From contig JBAXGW010000038.1 in the NCBI GenBank assembly GCA_037139195.1, positions 1-41,111 on the forward strand: a stretch of 41,111 nt of DNA, read 5' to 3'. Source of the DNA: JBAXGW01 sp037139195. Its GTDB lineage: Bacteria; Bacteroidota; Bacteroidia; Bacteroidales; JAHJDW01. Positions 8,382 through 16,370 of the stretch are shown piece by piece. The notes below the pieces were generated by a model. It worked only from the letters and a program-made list of their open reading frames with translations. It did not search any database and was not told where the DNA came from. The first letter of the stretch is position 1, and the number at the start of each line of letters is the position of its first letter. Made by a program: the position numbers and the translations under genes.

Positions 8382-9623
8382 TTGAATTTATCGGTTTTCA
8401 TAGCTAAAAGATACCTGATTTCTAAGAAGTCGCATAATATTATTAATATTATTTCTTGGATTTCGATACTTGGAATTACTATCAGCACAATGGCATTAAT
8501 TGTTGTGCTTTCGGTATTTAATGGCTTTGAGGATTTGGTTATATCGCTTTATAGTTCGTTCGATCCTGATATAAAAATTTCTTCAACTGTTGGAAAATCA
8601 TTTGATGTAAATACGTTTCCCCTTGATAAAATCAAAAAAATAGAGGGAGTAAATATTGTTTCGGAGGTTTTAGAAGAAAATGCACTTCTGAAATACGAAG
8701 ATAAACAATATATTGCTACTTTAAAAGGCGTTTCGAAAGAGTTTGCTTCAATGACTAGCGTTGATACAATGATTGTTGAAGGTGATTATATTTTAGAAAA
8801 GGGCAATGCTAATTATGCAATTCTTGGATATTTAATTGCCTACAATCTTGGGATTAGAGTGCAAGATGCAAATGCTCAATTAAGTATATACGTACCTAAG
8901 CGTGGAAAATTAAGTTCAACCGACCCATTAAATGCGTTTTCTATAGATTATGTTATGCCATCGGGCGTGTTTTCTGTGCAACAAGATTTCGATAGCAAAT
9001 ATGTTCTGCTACCCATTCGGCAGGTTCGTAATATTATTGAAAAGCCAAATCAAGTAAGTGCAATAGAGCTTTCGATTAAACCAAATGCTGAATTAGCTGC
9101 TGTTCAAAATCAGCTGCAAAGCCTATTGGGAAGCAAATATGAAGTTAAAAATAAATTGCAACTCCACGACTTTCTATATAAAATAATGAAATACGAAAAA
9201 TATGCGGTTTTTTTAATTCTATCATTCATTCTGCTTTTGGCTATCTTCAACGTAATAGGTTCGCTAACAATGCTCATCATAGAAAAGAAAAAAGACATTG
9301 CAATATTGAAAAGCATGGGAGCAAGCAATCGACTTATAAAAAACATATTTTTTTGCGAGGGTTTATTTATTACTTTATTTGGAGCAATTGCAGGTATGAT
9401 ATTGGGATTAATAATTTGTGTTATTCAACAACAAACTGGCTTGGTTAAACTTCAGGGCGGCGATTCATTTGCAATATCAGTATTTCCAATTTCATTGAAT
9501 CTAATGGATTTCGTGTCTGTATTTGCTACCGTTTTTTTAATTGGAGTTTTCGCAGCGTGGTTTCCTGTTAGAAAGATAAGTAAAAAGCATTTGTCGGATT
9601 ACCGTTCGCTTATAGTTAGATAG
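8382..9623 (+). CDS. ABC transporter permease, LolC/LolE (FtsX/MacB) family
   Basis: A 413-residue inner-membrane protein with the LolC/E layout. There is one helix at about 20-45 (ISWISILGITISTMALIVVLSVFNGF), a large periplasmic domain (about 50-265) and three C-terminal helices (about 270-300, 320-345, 375-400). The family extracts lipoproteins from the inner membrane with a LolD ATPase, which is not adjacent here. The start is TTG at 8382, four bases after rbfA; the ORF continues directly with the family's N-terminal FIAKRYL motif. Confidence 0.85.
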   Translation: MNLSVFIAKRYLISKKSHNIINIISWISILGITISTMALIVVLSVFNGFEDLVISLYSSFDPDIKISSTVGKSFDVNTFPLDKIKKIEGVNIVSEVLEENALLKYEDKQYIATLKGVSKEFASMTSVDTMIVEGDYILEKGNANYAILGYLIAYNLGIRVQDANAQLSIYVPKRGKLSSTDPLNAFSIDYVMPSGVFSVQQDFDSKYVLLPIRQVRNIIEKPNQVSAIELSIKPNAELAAVQNQLQSLLGSKYEVKNKLQLHDFLYKIMKYEKYAVFLILSFILLLAIFNVIGSLTMLIIEKKKDIAILKSMGASNRLIKNIFFCEGLFITLFGAIAGMILGLIICVIQQQTGLVKLQGGDSFAISVFPISLNLMDFVSVFATVFLIGVFAAWFPVRKISKKHLSDYRSLIVR

Positions 9624-9680
9624 AAAAATTAATTTAAAACAAGGCGTAATCTATGCGAGCGTCAAAAAAATAATATTTTC

Positions 9681-10895
9681 ATGAAAACAAATTGGTTTCC
9701 TTTATTTTCAACAAATTTCTTAACCGTTTTTAGCGATAACCTTTTAAAATGGCTAGTTTGCTTTATTAGTATTAAATGGGTGCTCGATATTCCAGAATCT
9801 ACAATTATAGCCATAGCGTCAGCTATGCTGGTATTGCCTTTTATATTTTTGTCGCCGTTGGCTGGCAGATTAGCCGTGAAATACCAAAAGAAAAAGATTT
9901 TCATGTATGGTAAAATTGCTGAAATTCCTATTATGCTAATTGCTGTTGCAGGATTTATAACTCAATCCATTTATCTTGTTATGACAGCTGTTTTGTTGCT
10001 TGGGATTCAAAGCTCGTTGTTTTCTCCATCAAAATATGGATTAATAAAAGATGTAGGTGGCGAAGAAGGTATTTCTTTTGGAACAGGAACCATGGAAATG
10101 TTAACGTTCTTTGGCGTATTGATGGGGACATTTATGGCGTCTGTTTTATCTGAAAACCCTCAATTATATATTATTATATCGCTTTTAATTGGTGGTTCGC
10201 TGCTAAGCTTATATACATGCACCCGAATAAATGCAAACGAATCGCAACCAGATACCACAAATGTTATTAGCGCAAACCCCATAAAATTTATTTTCGAATC
10301 ATATAAAAAAGCCCAAACTATTGACGGACTTAATTATGTTATTTTAGGCTTGTCCTTCTTTTGGCTTGTTGGTGCATTGCTTCAAATGAATCTAAAAGTA
10401 TATTGTCCAAATGTGCTGCATTTATCTGATATTGAAACGGGGATAATGATGATTATCGCAGCTGTAGGAATTGGTTTGGGTTGCTTTGTTACTGGGATTA
10501 TTTCGAAAGACAAAGTGAAAATATCGCTAATTCCGATTGGTGGCATAGGAATGATTGTGTTTTTTCTGTTGATATACATTTTGAACCCACAACCAATTCT
10601 TTTTGGAATGCTCATTTTCCTTACCGCATTTTCATGTGGAATGTTTAAAATACCTTTAAATTCTTGGATTCAATCGAATGTAAAAGGCAGAATGCTTGGC
10701 GATATTTTGGCTTATGAGAATATATGCGAGTTTGCTTTTATCTTAATTTCATCGCTTATCTTTTTTATGTTTGATAATCGAACGATTTTTCTTGTTTTGT
10801 TTTTTATTACTTTGTTTATACTTATTGTTTTAATTTTTAAAATACCTGGATTGAAAGAAGTATTTACTAAAAAAACAGACTTAAATAAAATATAA
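9681..10895 (+). CDS. MFS transporter, LplT-like
   Basis: A 404-residue major facilitator with 10-12 hydrophobic segments. The opening NWFPLFSTNFLTVFSDNLLKWLV and the LAGRLAVKYQKKKIF loop resemble the lysophospholipid transporter LplT branch, whose members often sit beside or are fused to acyltransferase-ligases of the Aas type. An Aas-like gene is present in this window but about 18 kb away. Substrate is inferred only. The gene follows the LolC/E-like permease by 57 bases and ends before a large hairpin. Confidence 0.75.
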   Translation: MKTNWFPLFSTNFLTVFSDNLLKWLVCFISIKWVLDIPESTIIAIASAMLVLPFIFLSPLAGRLAVKYQKKKIFMYGKIAEIPIMLIAVAGFITQSIYLVMTAVLLLGIQSSLFSPSKYGLIKDVGGEEGISFGTGTMEMLTFFGVLMGTFMASVLSENPQLYIIISLLIGGSLLSLYTCTRINANESQPDTTNVISANPIKFIFESYKKAQTIDGLNYVILGLSFFWLVGALLQMNLKVYCPNVLHLSDIETGIMMIIAAVGIGLGCFVTGIISKDKVKISLIPIGGIGMIVFFLLIYILNPQPILFGMLIFLTAFSCGMFKIPLNSWIQSNVKGRMLGDILAYENICEFAFILISSLIFFMFDNRTIFLVLFFITLFILIVLIFKIPGLKEVFTKKTDLNKI

Positions 10896-10900
10896 ATAAG

Positions 10901-10939
10901 TTAGAAGCCTGTTAGCATTGAAACTCAACAGCCTTCTAA
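10901..10939. terminator. Stem-loop downstream of the MFS gene
   Basis: Arms TTAGAAGCCTGTT (10901-10913) and AACAGCCTTCTAA (10927-10939) pair over 12 of 13 positions around a 13-base loop, starting five bases after the MFS stop. There is no U-tract on the plus strand, so it may stabilise the 3' end or act as a weak bidirectional terminator. Confidence 0.5.
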
Positions 10940-10973
10940 TACCAAAACACGTATTAAAATAGTCCAATAATTA

Positions 10974-11029
10974 TCTTTCGACTACGCTCAAGATGACTAA
11001 TAATAGTCTCCCTGAGCGTAGTCGAAGGG
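10974..11029. repeat. REP-like 26-bp inverted repeat
   Basis: Arm 10974-10999 and arm 11004-11029 are complementary at 21 of 26 positions around the four-base loop ATAA. The right arm contains CCCTGAGCGTAGTCGAAGGG, a G+C-rich word that stands out in this AT-rich spacer. I recall very similar words as dispersed intergenic repeats in many Bacteroidota genomes, so it is probably a REP-like or small non-autonomous element. It lies between convergent genes. Confidence 0.65.
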
Positions 11030-11090
11030 TTGATAGATTGGGCAATATTGAATATCCAATTAGTATAACTTCAAATTAGAATTTATTATT

Positions 11091-11387
11091 TTAAACAAAT
11101 TGTTCGATTGTTTTTTTTAGATATTCTGCTGGAACAACTCCAGATTGTTGCCATTTAATTTCGCCATTTTTAAAGATGATTAGCGTTGGAACGCTTTGAA
11201 TTCTATATTGAGCAGCCAATTCGTTATCGTCATCCACATCAATTGTAACAATTTTTGCTTTATCTTTAATCATTCCATCTAATTGATTTAGAATTGGAGT
11301 CATCATTTTGCAAGGTCCACACCATTCAGCAGAGAAGTCTACTAATGTCGGTTTATCTGATTTTATTATTTCTGAGAAATTTTGCAT
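11091..11387 (-). CDS. Thioredoxin
   Basis: A 98-residue cytoplasmic thioredoxin fold with the canonical active site WCGPC (about residues 22-26) in VDFSAEWCGPCKMM. The cis-Pro loop SVPTLIIFKNG lies at about 66-76. It reduces protein disulfides and receives electrons from a thioredoxin reductase not seen here. It is the last gene of the redox group with rhodanese and DUF2892, 37 bases after the rhodanese gene. It is shorter than E. coli TrxA by about ten residues but complete. Confidence 0.93.
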   Translation of the reverse strand: MQNFSEIIKSDKPTLVDFSAEWCGPCKMMTPILNQLDGMIKDKAKIVTIDVDDDNELAAQYRIQSVPTLIIFKNGEIKWQQSGVVPAEYLKKTIEQFV

Positions 11388-11424
11388 ATTTATTTGTTTT
11401 AAAGTTTAATAAATCAGTTAGATT

Positions 11425-11727
11425 TTATACATTGTGCCATCTGCCAGCATTGTGAACATTGGTATAGCCTTCTCTTTTTAAAATATGCACTGCAGTTGCA
11501 CTTCTAGCTCCCGATGCACAACAAGCAATAATTGGCTTCTGCTTGTCTTTTAATTTATTGATATTTTTAGCTAATTGGTCTAGCGGAATATTAATAGCTT
11601 TTTTATGATGTCCGCTTTGGAATTCGCCTTTTGTTCTAACATCTAATACTATTGCACCATTATTAACTAGTTCCTTGTAATTTACTTTTTCGCCAGCGGC
11701 AAATAAAGATTTAATGAAATTTATCAT
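11425..11727 (-). CDS. Single-domain rhodanese (sulfurtransferase)
   Basis: A 100-residue rhodanese domain: LDVRTKGEFQSGHHKKAINIP is the family's N-terminal signature and the active-site loop CASGARS (about residues 72-78) provides the persulfide Cys. It would transfer sulfane sulfur to a thiol acceptor. A second Cys immediately precedes the catalytic one. Neighbours are DUF2892 (upstream) and thioredoxin (downstream), which can reduce the persulfide and so suggest sulfide or polysulfide handling. Confidence 0.92.
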   Translation of the reverse strand: MINFIKSLFAAGEKVNYKELVNNGAIVLDVRTKGEFQSGHHKKAINIPLDQLAKNINKLKDKQKPIIACCASGARSATAVHILKREGYTNVHNAGRWHNV

Positions 11728-11753
11728 TGTTAATTTGTTTTTGTTAATGAATA

Positions 11754-11957
11754 TTATTTTTTAGCTTTTGTATTAATCTTAAGAGGTAGATATAAAGGGC
11801 AAAAGCCAATTATACTTGTCAAAATAAAAACACCAGAAAATATTAGTAATACAATTGCAGCAAGACCAGAAATTTGGTTTAAGAAATAAAGTGCAATTAC
11901 AATAGCTGCAACTGACACTCGTGCGATTTTGTCAATCAATCCCATATTTGCTTTCAT
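11754..11957 (-). CDS. DUF2892 small membrane protein (YgaP-tail-like)
   Basis: A 67-residue protein from ATG at 11957: NMGLIDKIARVSVAAIVIAL, then two membrane helices and FILTSIIGFCPLYLPLKI, which is the DUF2892 signature. In E. coli YgaP the same module is fused to a rhodanese domain; here the two are separate neighbours. The longer frame starting at 12017 is unlikely because it runs through the promoter box at 11981-11988. Confidence 0.82.
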   Translation of the reverse strand: MKANMGLIDKIARVSVAAIVIALYFLNQISGLAAIVLLIFSGVFILTSIIGFCPLYLPLKINTKAKK

Positions 11958-11980
11958 AGTTTTATGTTTTAAATTATATT

Positions 11981-11988
11981 CAAATTTA
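11981..11988 (-). promoter_or_regulatory. -7 box of the DUF2892-rhodanese-thioredoxin operon
   Basis: On the minus strand TAAATTTG fits TAnnTTTG. The expected transcription start is near 11975, giving a leader of about 18 bases. Confidence 0.55.
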
Positions 11989-12013
11989 TAACTATAAAAG
12001 CTGTTGGTTTGGA

Positions 12014-12021
12014 ACAATTGT
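12014..12021. promoter_or_regulatory. Candidate activator site, ACAATTGT palindrome
   Basis: The perfect 8-bp palindrome ACAATTGT sits about 42 bases upstream of the predicted start of the DUF2892 operon. This is the classic class II position for a Crp/Fnr activator, whose gene ends 20 bases away. The half-sites are short, so this is a hypothesis only. Confidence 0.3.
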
Positions 12022-12041
12022 CACATAAGCCAAAAATATTT

Positions 12042-12647
12042 TTAAATTAACTCAATAATATTTCTGCCTAGTTTTACCAATTCCTTTTGCTCCATAGTGC
12101 GAAGCAATCTACTTATAACTTCACGTTGAGTATGAAGCTCGTCGGCTATTTGTTGATGTGTAATAAGAAGGGCTTTTGAATTAAGGGCTTCGGCACGTTT
12201 GCTTAAATAATTTAATAATTGTTTATCCATATTATTAAAGGCAATCATATCAATTACTTGTAGCAATTCGGTGAATCTTGTGGCGTAAGTATTATTGATA
12301 AATGCTCGCCATTCAGGATATTTGAACCATTCTTCGATTAAATTTGCTGGGAGTTGAAGTATTTCTGATTCTGTTTCAGAAATTGCTTTTATCATGCTAT
12401 TTCCCTTAACAGAACAACAGTTTAAAGACATAGCGCATGTTTGACCCGAATTTAGATGATACAGAAAAACTTCTCTACCATCTAAATCTTGTCTAACAAT
12501 TCGAATACTTCCACTAATAACTAATGGAACAAAAATTATTTCCGAACCCGAAGAAACTACAATTTCATCTTTTAGAAATGTCTTCTTTCTTGAGTTTTTG
12601 TTTATCTCTTCAATTAATTTTGGGTCGTGGAATATGCTATTAGTCAT
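12042..12647 (-). CDS. Crp/Fnr-family regulator with Cys-rich sensor loop
   Basis: A 201-residue regulator: cyclic-nucleotide-binding-like beta barrel (about 1-110), dimer helix, and winged helix-turn-helix (about 160-201, ITHQQIADELHTQREVISRLL). The barrel contains TCAMSLNCC with Cys71, Cys77 and Cys78, and there is no obvious cAMP-binding RxSS motif. A thiol, metal or redox signal is therefore more likely than cAMP. It overlaps no gene but follows the methyltransferase by six bases and precedes the rhodanese/thioredoxin operon it may control. Confidence 0.88.
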   Translation of the reverse strand: MTNSIFHDPKLIEEINKNSRKKTFLKDEIVVSSGSEIIFVPLVISGSIRIVRQDLDGREVFLYHLNSGQTCAMSLNCCSVKGNSMIKAISETESEILQLPANLIEEWFKYPEWRAFINNTYATRFTELLQVIDMIAFNNMDKQLLNYLSKRAEALNSKALLITHQQIADELHTQREVISRLLRTMEQKELVKLGRNIIELI

Positions 12648-12653
12648 TTCGTT

Positions 12654-13277
12654 CTAATTTCTTTTTTCAGCAACCATTAAAAATATTGGATAATCTCTTT
12701 CTACTCCATTTTGGTCGGTTCTTTTAATTGAGTAACAAACATTATGGTTGATATTTTCGAACGAAAAAGATTTTAAAGTATTTTGCAATAATTCAGGTTC
12801 GAACCCTAAATGGACTTCCGCATTATAATCGTGAAAAGAACCATCTTCTTTGCAAAGGTCAGCAATGACTAATATACCATTCGGATTTAGCATTTTATCA
12901 AACTTTGAAATAACAGATTCAACATCAACTACATGATGCAATGCCATTTGAGAGTATATAATATCGAATTTTTCGGAAGTATAATCTTCTTTCTCTAAAT
13001 CAAAAACAAGGGTTTTTATATTTGAAATATTTGCTTCAATAACTTTAGCAGAAGCAACTTTGCTCATTTCAATGGAATTGTCCATTAAAGTAATTTCCTT
13101 AAAGTAATCCTTAAGAGCAAAACTAAGAAGTCCAGTTCCTGCTCCAAATTCTAAGGCTTTCATTGATTTGTTAAATGAAATACTTTTGAGCATTTCTGCT
13201 GCTATAGCTTCTGTTCTTTGAATATGAATGGAATTATTATCCCAATCTTTTGCAACTGAATCAAAATGATTTGTCAT
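12654..13277 (-). CDS. SAM-dependent class I methyltransferase
   Basis: A 207-residue methyltransferase of the Methyltransf_11/25 type. Motif I LEFGAGTGLLSF is at about residues 42-53, the acidic loop LMDNSIEM at about 64-71, and the motif following SQMALHHVVD is at about 110-119. Substrate is not identifiable; the ubiE/bioC-like pattern fits small molecules. It is the first gene of the operon with the Crp/Fnr regulator. Confidence 0.85.
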   Translation of the reverse strand: MTNHFDSVAKDWDNNSIHIQRTEAIAAEMLKSISFNKSMKALEFGAGTGLLSFALKDYFKEITLMDNSIEMSKVASAKVIEANISNIKTLVFDLEKEDYTSEKFDIIYSQMALHHVVDVESVISKFDKMLNPNGILVIADLCKEDGSFHDYNAEVHLGFEPELLQNTLKSFSFENINHNVCYSIKRTDQNGVERDYPIFLMVAEKRN

Positions 13278-13344
13278 AATATATAAATATGGTAATTAAA
13301 TTGTCATTTAAAATTTACTCGGAACTTCAATAAATAGAATGCTG

Positions 13345-13352
13345 CAAATATA
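13345..13352 (-). promoter_or_regulatory. -7 box of the methyltransferase-Crp operon
   Basis: On the minus strand TATATTTG fits TAnnTTTG. Predicted start near 13338, leaving a leader of about 60 bases. Confidence 0.5.
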
Positions 13353-13444
13353 CCAATTATTTAGCTACATAGTCTTTGATAAGCTTCTATAAATGACTTT
13401 AAAATAAAACAACAAAAGATTTTTTTTAAATAAATATTTAATTA

Positions 13445-13452
13445 TATATTTG
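13445..13452 (+). promoter_or_regulatory. -7 box of the modE-like gene
   Basis: TATATTTG fits TAnnTTTG. The in-frame TTG at 13450 lies inside it, which argues for the GTG at 13474 as the real start. Confidence 0.55.
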
Positions 13453-13473
13453 CACTGTGTTAATAATAGCATA

Positions 13474-13821
13474 GTGGCAAAAACTAAAGAATATACAATA
13501 CAAGCTCAGATATGGATAAATGAAGGGAGTAATTCTTTTCTTGGACCAGGACGAATTATGTTGCTTGAAAACATCATTAAAACTGGTTCAATTACGAATG
13601 CTGCTAAAGAAATGAAAATGTCCTATAGACAAGCTTGGCAATTAGTTGAGGATATGAACAAACATGCTAAAGAGCCACTTGTTGAAAAGATTCTTGGAGG
13701 CAAAGGTGGAAGTGGGTCGAAAGTGTCAAAAGCAGGAGAAAAAGCTATTATTTTATTTAAAGAACTTGAGAATAAAATTAAATTATACTCAGAGGAAGAA
13801 CTAAAAAAAATACAAATGTAA
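13474..13821 (+). CDS. modE: ModE-type winged-helix regulator lacking Mop domains
   Basis: About 115 residues matching the N-terminal DNA-binding half of ModE: FLGPGRIMLLENIIKTGSIT, NAAKEMKMSYRQAWQLVEDMN and GGKGGSGSKVSKAGEKAI. ModE represses molybdate transport genes when molybdate is bound; here the two C-terminal Mop (molybdate-binding) domains are absent. A separate di-Mop protein is encoded four positions downstream. Start chosen as GTG at 13474, since the upstream TTG falls in the promoter. It precedes the mod operon by 74 bases carrying a palindrome. Confidence 0.85.
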   Translation: MAKTKEYTIQAQIWINEGSNSFLGPGRIMLLENIIKTGSITNAAKEMKMSYRQAWQLVEDMNKHAKEPLVEKILGGKGGSGSKVSKAGEKAIILFKELENKIKLYSEEELKKIQM

Positions 13822-13834
13822 ATTTTTTTTGTTA

Positions 13835-13860
13835 TCGATATGTAATATCATGCATATCGA
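13835..13860. promoter_or_regulatory. Candidate ModE operator
   Basis: Perfect 8-bp inverted repeat TCGATATG (13835-13842) and CATATCGA (13853-13860), separated by ten bases, between the modE-like gene and the porin. Its CG-TAT...ATA-CG layout resembles the E. coli ModE box. Position and neighbour make it the likely molybdate-responsive operator. Confidence 0.5.
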
Positions 13861-13895
13861 ATTAATAATATATATTAATCAAACTATTATTGCGT

Positions 13896-15197
13896 ATGAA
13901 AAAAAAACAAATATTATTAAGTTTAAGTGTATTATCACTCTTAAACATTTATCAAGCAAAAGCCCAAACAACGATAGATGCTGAAATAAGACCTCGTATA
14001 GAATATAGAGAAGGGTTTAGAAAACCCCTAATAGACACATTAGCTCCGAGTTTTCTGACATTACAGCGAACTCGATTAAACATTGATTATAGTGGGAAAA
14101 TACTAAACGCTCGTATCTCATTTCAAGATGCCAGAATATGGGGAAATAGCGACAATAAAACAAATTATTCAAAAATCGAAATGAATGAAGCTTGGTTTGA
14201 ATATCTTATTGTATCGGGATTATCTTTAAAAATGGGTCGTCAGCCATTAAAATACGACGACCAAAGATTGCTTGCCGCTCCAAATTGGAGTAATACAGGG
14301 ACTTCCCATGATGTTTTAGTGGCAAAATATAATAGTAAGATTATTCAAATGCACACTGGTTTTGCATTTAACAATAGCAAGGATACTCTTTATAATTATT
14401 CATACGCTTATACTCCCAAGCAGAATTATAAAATGATGAATTACTTTTGGCTTTCTAAACCTATTTACAAAGGGTTAAATCTAACTTGTATAGGAATAGT
14501 AGAAGAGTTTGAAAAGAAAACAAATAACAATATTCTATATTCAAGAGTTACTTATGGAGGGAATTTAATTTATTCTAATGACTCTTCAGCATGGGATGCC
14601 ACTCTTACAGCATATAAACAAGAAGGAATAGACCCAAATAAAGCTTTTGGGGCAAAATATGCAACATTAAATGCTTATTTTCTTGCAGCAAAAGGGTCAT
14701 ATAAAATAAATAAGAAATTGACTGTAAATGCTGGTATTGATTATTATTCAGGCTCTTCAACTACTATAGCTACAAATAAATCAAATACTTTCAATCGCTT
14801 GTATGGAGCAACTCACTCTTACAATGGCTCTATGGAATATTTTGTTACACTTCCAACGCAGGGTTTAAAAGATTTTTATTGTGGAATTAGCACAAAAATA
14901 ACCTCTAAATTTTCTATAGATTTGTCAGGACACACATTTTATTTTGACAAAAAATTTATATATAAAAACGTTGGAACTGAATATTGTTTAGGTCAAGAAA
15001 TTGATTTAACACTAAATTACGTTGTTTCAAAAGAAATTTCTATACAAGGAGGCTATAGTCAATTTTTAAAATCAGGTTCTACAAAAAAATACTATAAAAT
15101 GTATAATGTTAAAACATATCAGCCTCAATGGGCGTTTATTATGTTTACAATTAGACCACAGCTCTACAAGACTCCAGTAGTTAAAGAAAATAATTAG
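13896..15197 (+). CDS. Outer-membrane beta-barrel porin of the molybdate locus
   Basis: About 433 residues with a signal peptide ending AKAQ (about residue 24), followed by beta-strand-rich sequence typical of the alginate-export-like barrel family, including IRPRIEYREG, RTRLNIDYSG and ARISFQDARIWG. No TonB plug is present, so uptake would be by diffusion through a porin. It leads the mod operon: modA follows after 25 bases. That position suggests it admits molybdate or tungstate, an inference from context only. The start is ATG at 13896 rather than TTG at 13890. Confidence 0.78.
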   Translation: MKKKQILLSLSVLSLLNIYQAKAQTTIDAEIRPRIEYREGFRKPLIDTLAPSFLTLQRTRLNIDYSGKILNARISFQDARIWGNSDNKTNYSKIEMNEAWFEYLIVSGLSLKMGRQPLKYDDQRLLAAPNWSNTGTSHDVLVAKYNSKIIQMHTGFAFNNSKDTLYNYSYAYTPKQNYKMMNYFWLSKPIYKGLNLTCIGIVEEFEKKTNNNILYSRVTYGGNLIYSNDSSAWDATLTAYKQEGIDPNKAFGAKYATLNAYFLAAKGSYKINKKLTVNAGIDYYSGSSTTIATNKSNTFNRLYGATHSYNGSMEYFVTLPTQGLKDFYCGISTKITSKFSIDLSGHTFYFDKKFIYKNVGTEYCLGQEIDLTLNYVVSKEISIQGGYSQFLKSGSTKKYYKMYNVKTYQPQWAFIMFTIRPQLYKTPVVKENN

Positions 15198-15222
15198 TTA
15201 AAGAATTTAATAAAATCATACA

Positions 15223-15957
15223 ATGAAAAAAATAATTATTATAATGCTTATGGCTTTATCAATAAGCCTACAAGCTCAGAATGTTAAAATTGCAGCTGCA
15301 GGGAATTTAAGATATATCCTTGATGAAATTGTTTTGAAATATAAAGTAGTGAATCCGAAAGCAAATATTATTATTAATTTGGGAGCATCAGGTTCTTTGT
15401 TTCAACAGATTACAAATGGTGCTGATTATGATATATTTATGGCTGCTGATAAAATATATCCAGAAAAACTAAAATCTCAAGCAATGGCTTCAGGTGATGT
15501 TAAAACCTATGCTTTTGGCAAATTGGTTATTTGGAGTAATACAATAGATGTTTCTAAAGGCATTGAAGTTCTTAAAGAGAAAACTGTTAATAGAATAGCT
15601 ATTGCTAAACCAGAGGTTGCTCCTTATGGAAATAGAGCTATTGAATGTTTAAAGTACTACAAACTTTTTGATGCTGTAAAAGATAAAATTGTTTATGCCG
15701 ACAATATTGCTCAAGCCGCACAATTCGCACAAACTGGCAATGCCGAAATTGGCTTTCTTGCTCTTGCTTTAGCAATGGCTCCAGAAATGAAAGGAACATA
15801 TTATATATTAGACCCGAAAAGTTATAAACCTGTTGAACAAGCTATGGTATTGCTTAAAAGCTGGCAAAAAAATCCTGAAGCAGCTAAGTTCATGAAATAT
15901 GTTTTAAGTAGCGAGTGCAAACCAATTTTTGAAAAATACGGATTTATTGTTCCTTAA
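15223..15957 (+). CDS. modA: Molybdate ABC transporter, periplasmic binding protein
   Basis: A 244-residue substrate-binding protein with a signal peptide (about 1-19, SLQAQ). Characteristic ModA features are VKIAAAGNLRYILDEI, GASGSLFQQITNGADYDIFMAAD and KPEVAPYGNRAIE, which supply Ser, Ala and Tyr ligands to the oxyanion. It captures molybdate or tungstate and delivers it to ModB. It precedes the di-Mop gene by three bases. Confidence 0.95.
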   Translation: MKKIIIIMLMALSISLQAQNVKIAAAGNLRYILDEIVLKYKVVNPKANIIINLGASGSLFQQITNGADYDIFMAADKIYPEKLKSQAMASGDVKTYAFGKLVIWSNTIDVSKGIEVLKEKTVNRIAIAKPEVAPYGNRAIECLKYYKLFDAVKDKIVYADNIAQAAQFAQTGNAEIGFLALALAMAPEMKGTYYILDPKSYKPVEQAMVLLKSWQKNPEAAKFMKYVLSSECKPIFEKYGFIVP

Positions 15958-15960
15958 AAT

Positions 15961-16368
15961 ATGAATACACTAATAGGTACAATAACACAAATTCAGCAAT
16001 CAAATGCAATTTTACTAGTCGATATTGATGTTGATGAGCATTGCTTTTCGGCTTTACTTATCGAATCCACTACTCAACTAGAATGGCTTTCAGTAGGTAA
16101 TAAAGTAAAATTGATATTTAAAGAAACAGAAGTTTCACTTGCGAAAAATTTATCAGGATTAATTAGTTTACGTAATAGATTGCAATGTAAAGTTTTGACT
16201 GTTCAGCGTGGCGAATTGTTAAGTAAAATAACATTAAAATTTAAAAACTATACAGTTGTTTCTGCTATAACAACACGCTCTGTTGATGCTTTGCAAATTT
16301 GTGTTGGCGACGATATTGATGCTTTGATAAAATCAAACGAAATTTCATTAATGATGATTAATAATTAG
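15961..16368 (+). CDS. Stand-alone di-Mop (TOBE) molybdate-binding protein
   Basis: A 135-residue protein made of two Mop/TOBE-like repeats (about 1-66 and 67-135). Each has the pattern of a beta-rich half followed by VGNKVKLIFKETEVSLAK or VGDDIDALIKSNEISLM. Such molbindins bind molybdate at subunit interfaces. The protein resembles the missing C-terminal half of ModE and could act as a molybdate store or as a sensor partner for the HTH protein. It lies between modA and modB with gaps of two to three bases, so expression is coupled. Confidence 0.82.
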   Translation: MNTLIGTITQIQQSNAILLVDIDVDEHCFSALLIESTTQLEWLSVGNKVKLIFKETEVSLAKNLSGLISLRNRLQCKVLTVQRGELLSKITLKFKNYTVVSAITTRSVDALQICVGDDIDALIKSNEISLMMINN

Positions 16369-16370
16369 TT

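Noticed and set aside
11754..12017. Longer start of the DUF2892 protein at 12017
   Set aside because: The extra 20 residues are not conserved-looking and the region contains the promoter box and candidate activator site; ATG 11957 fits the family.
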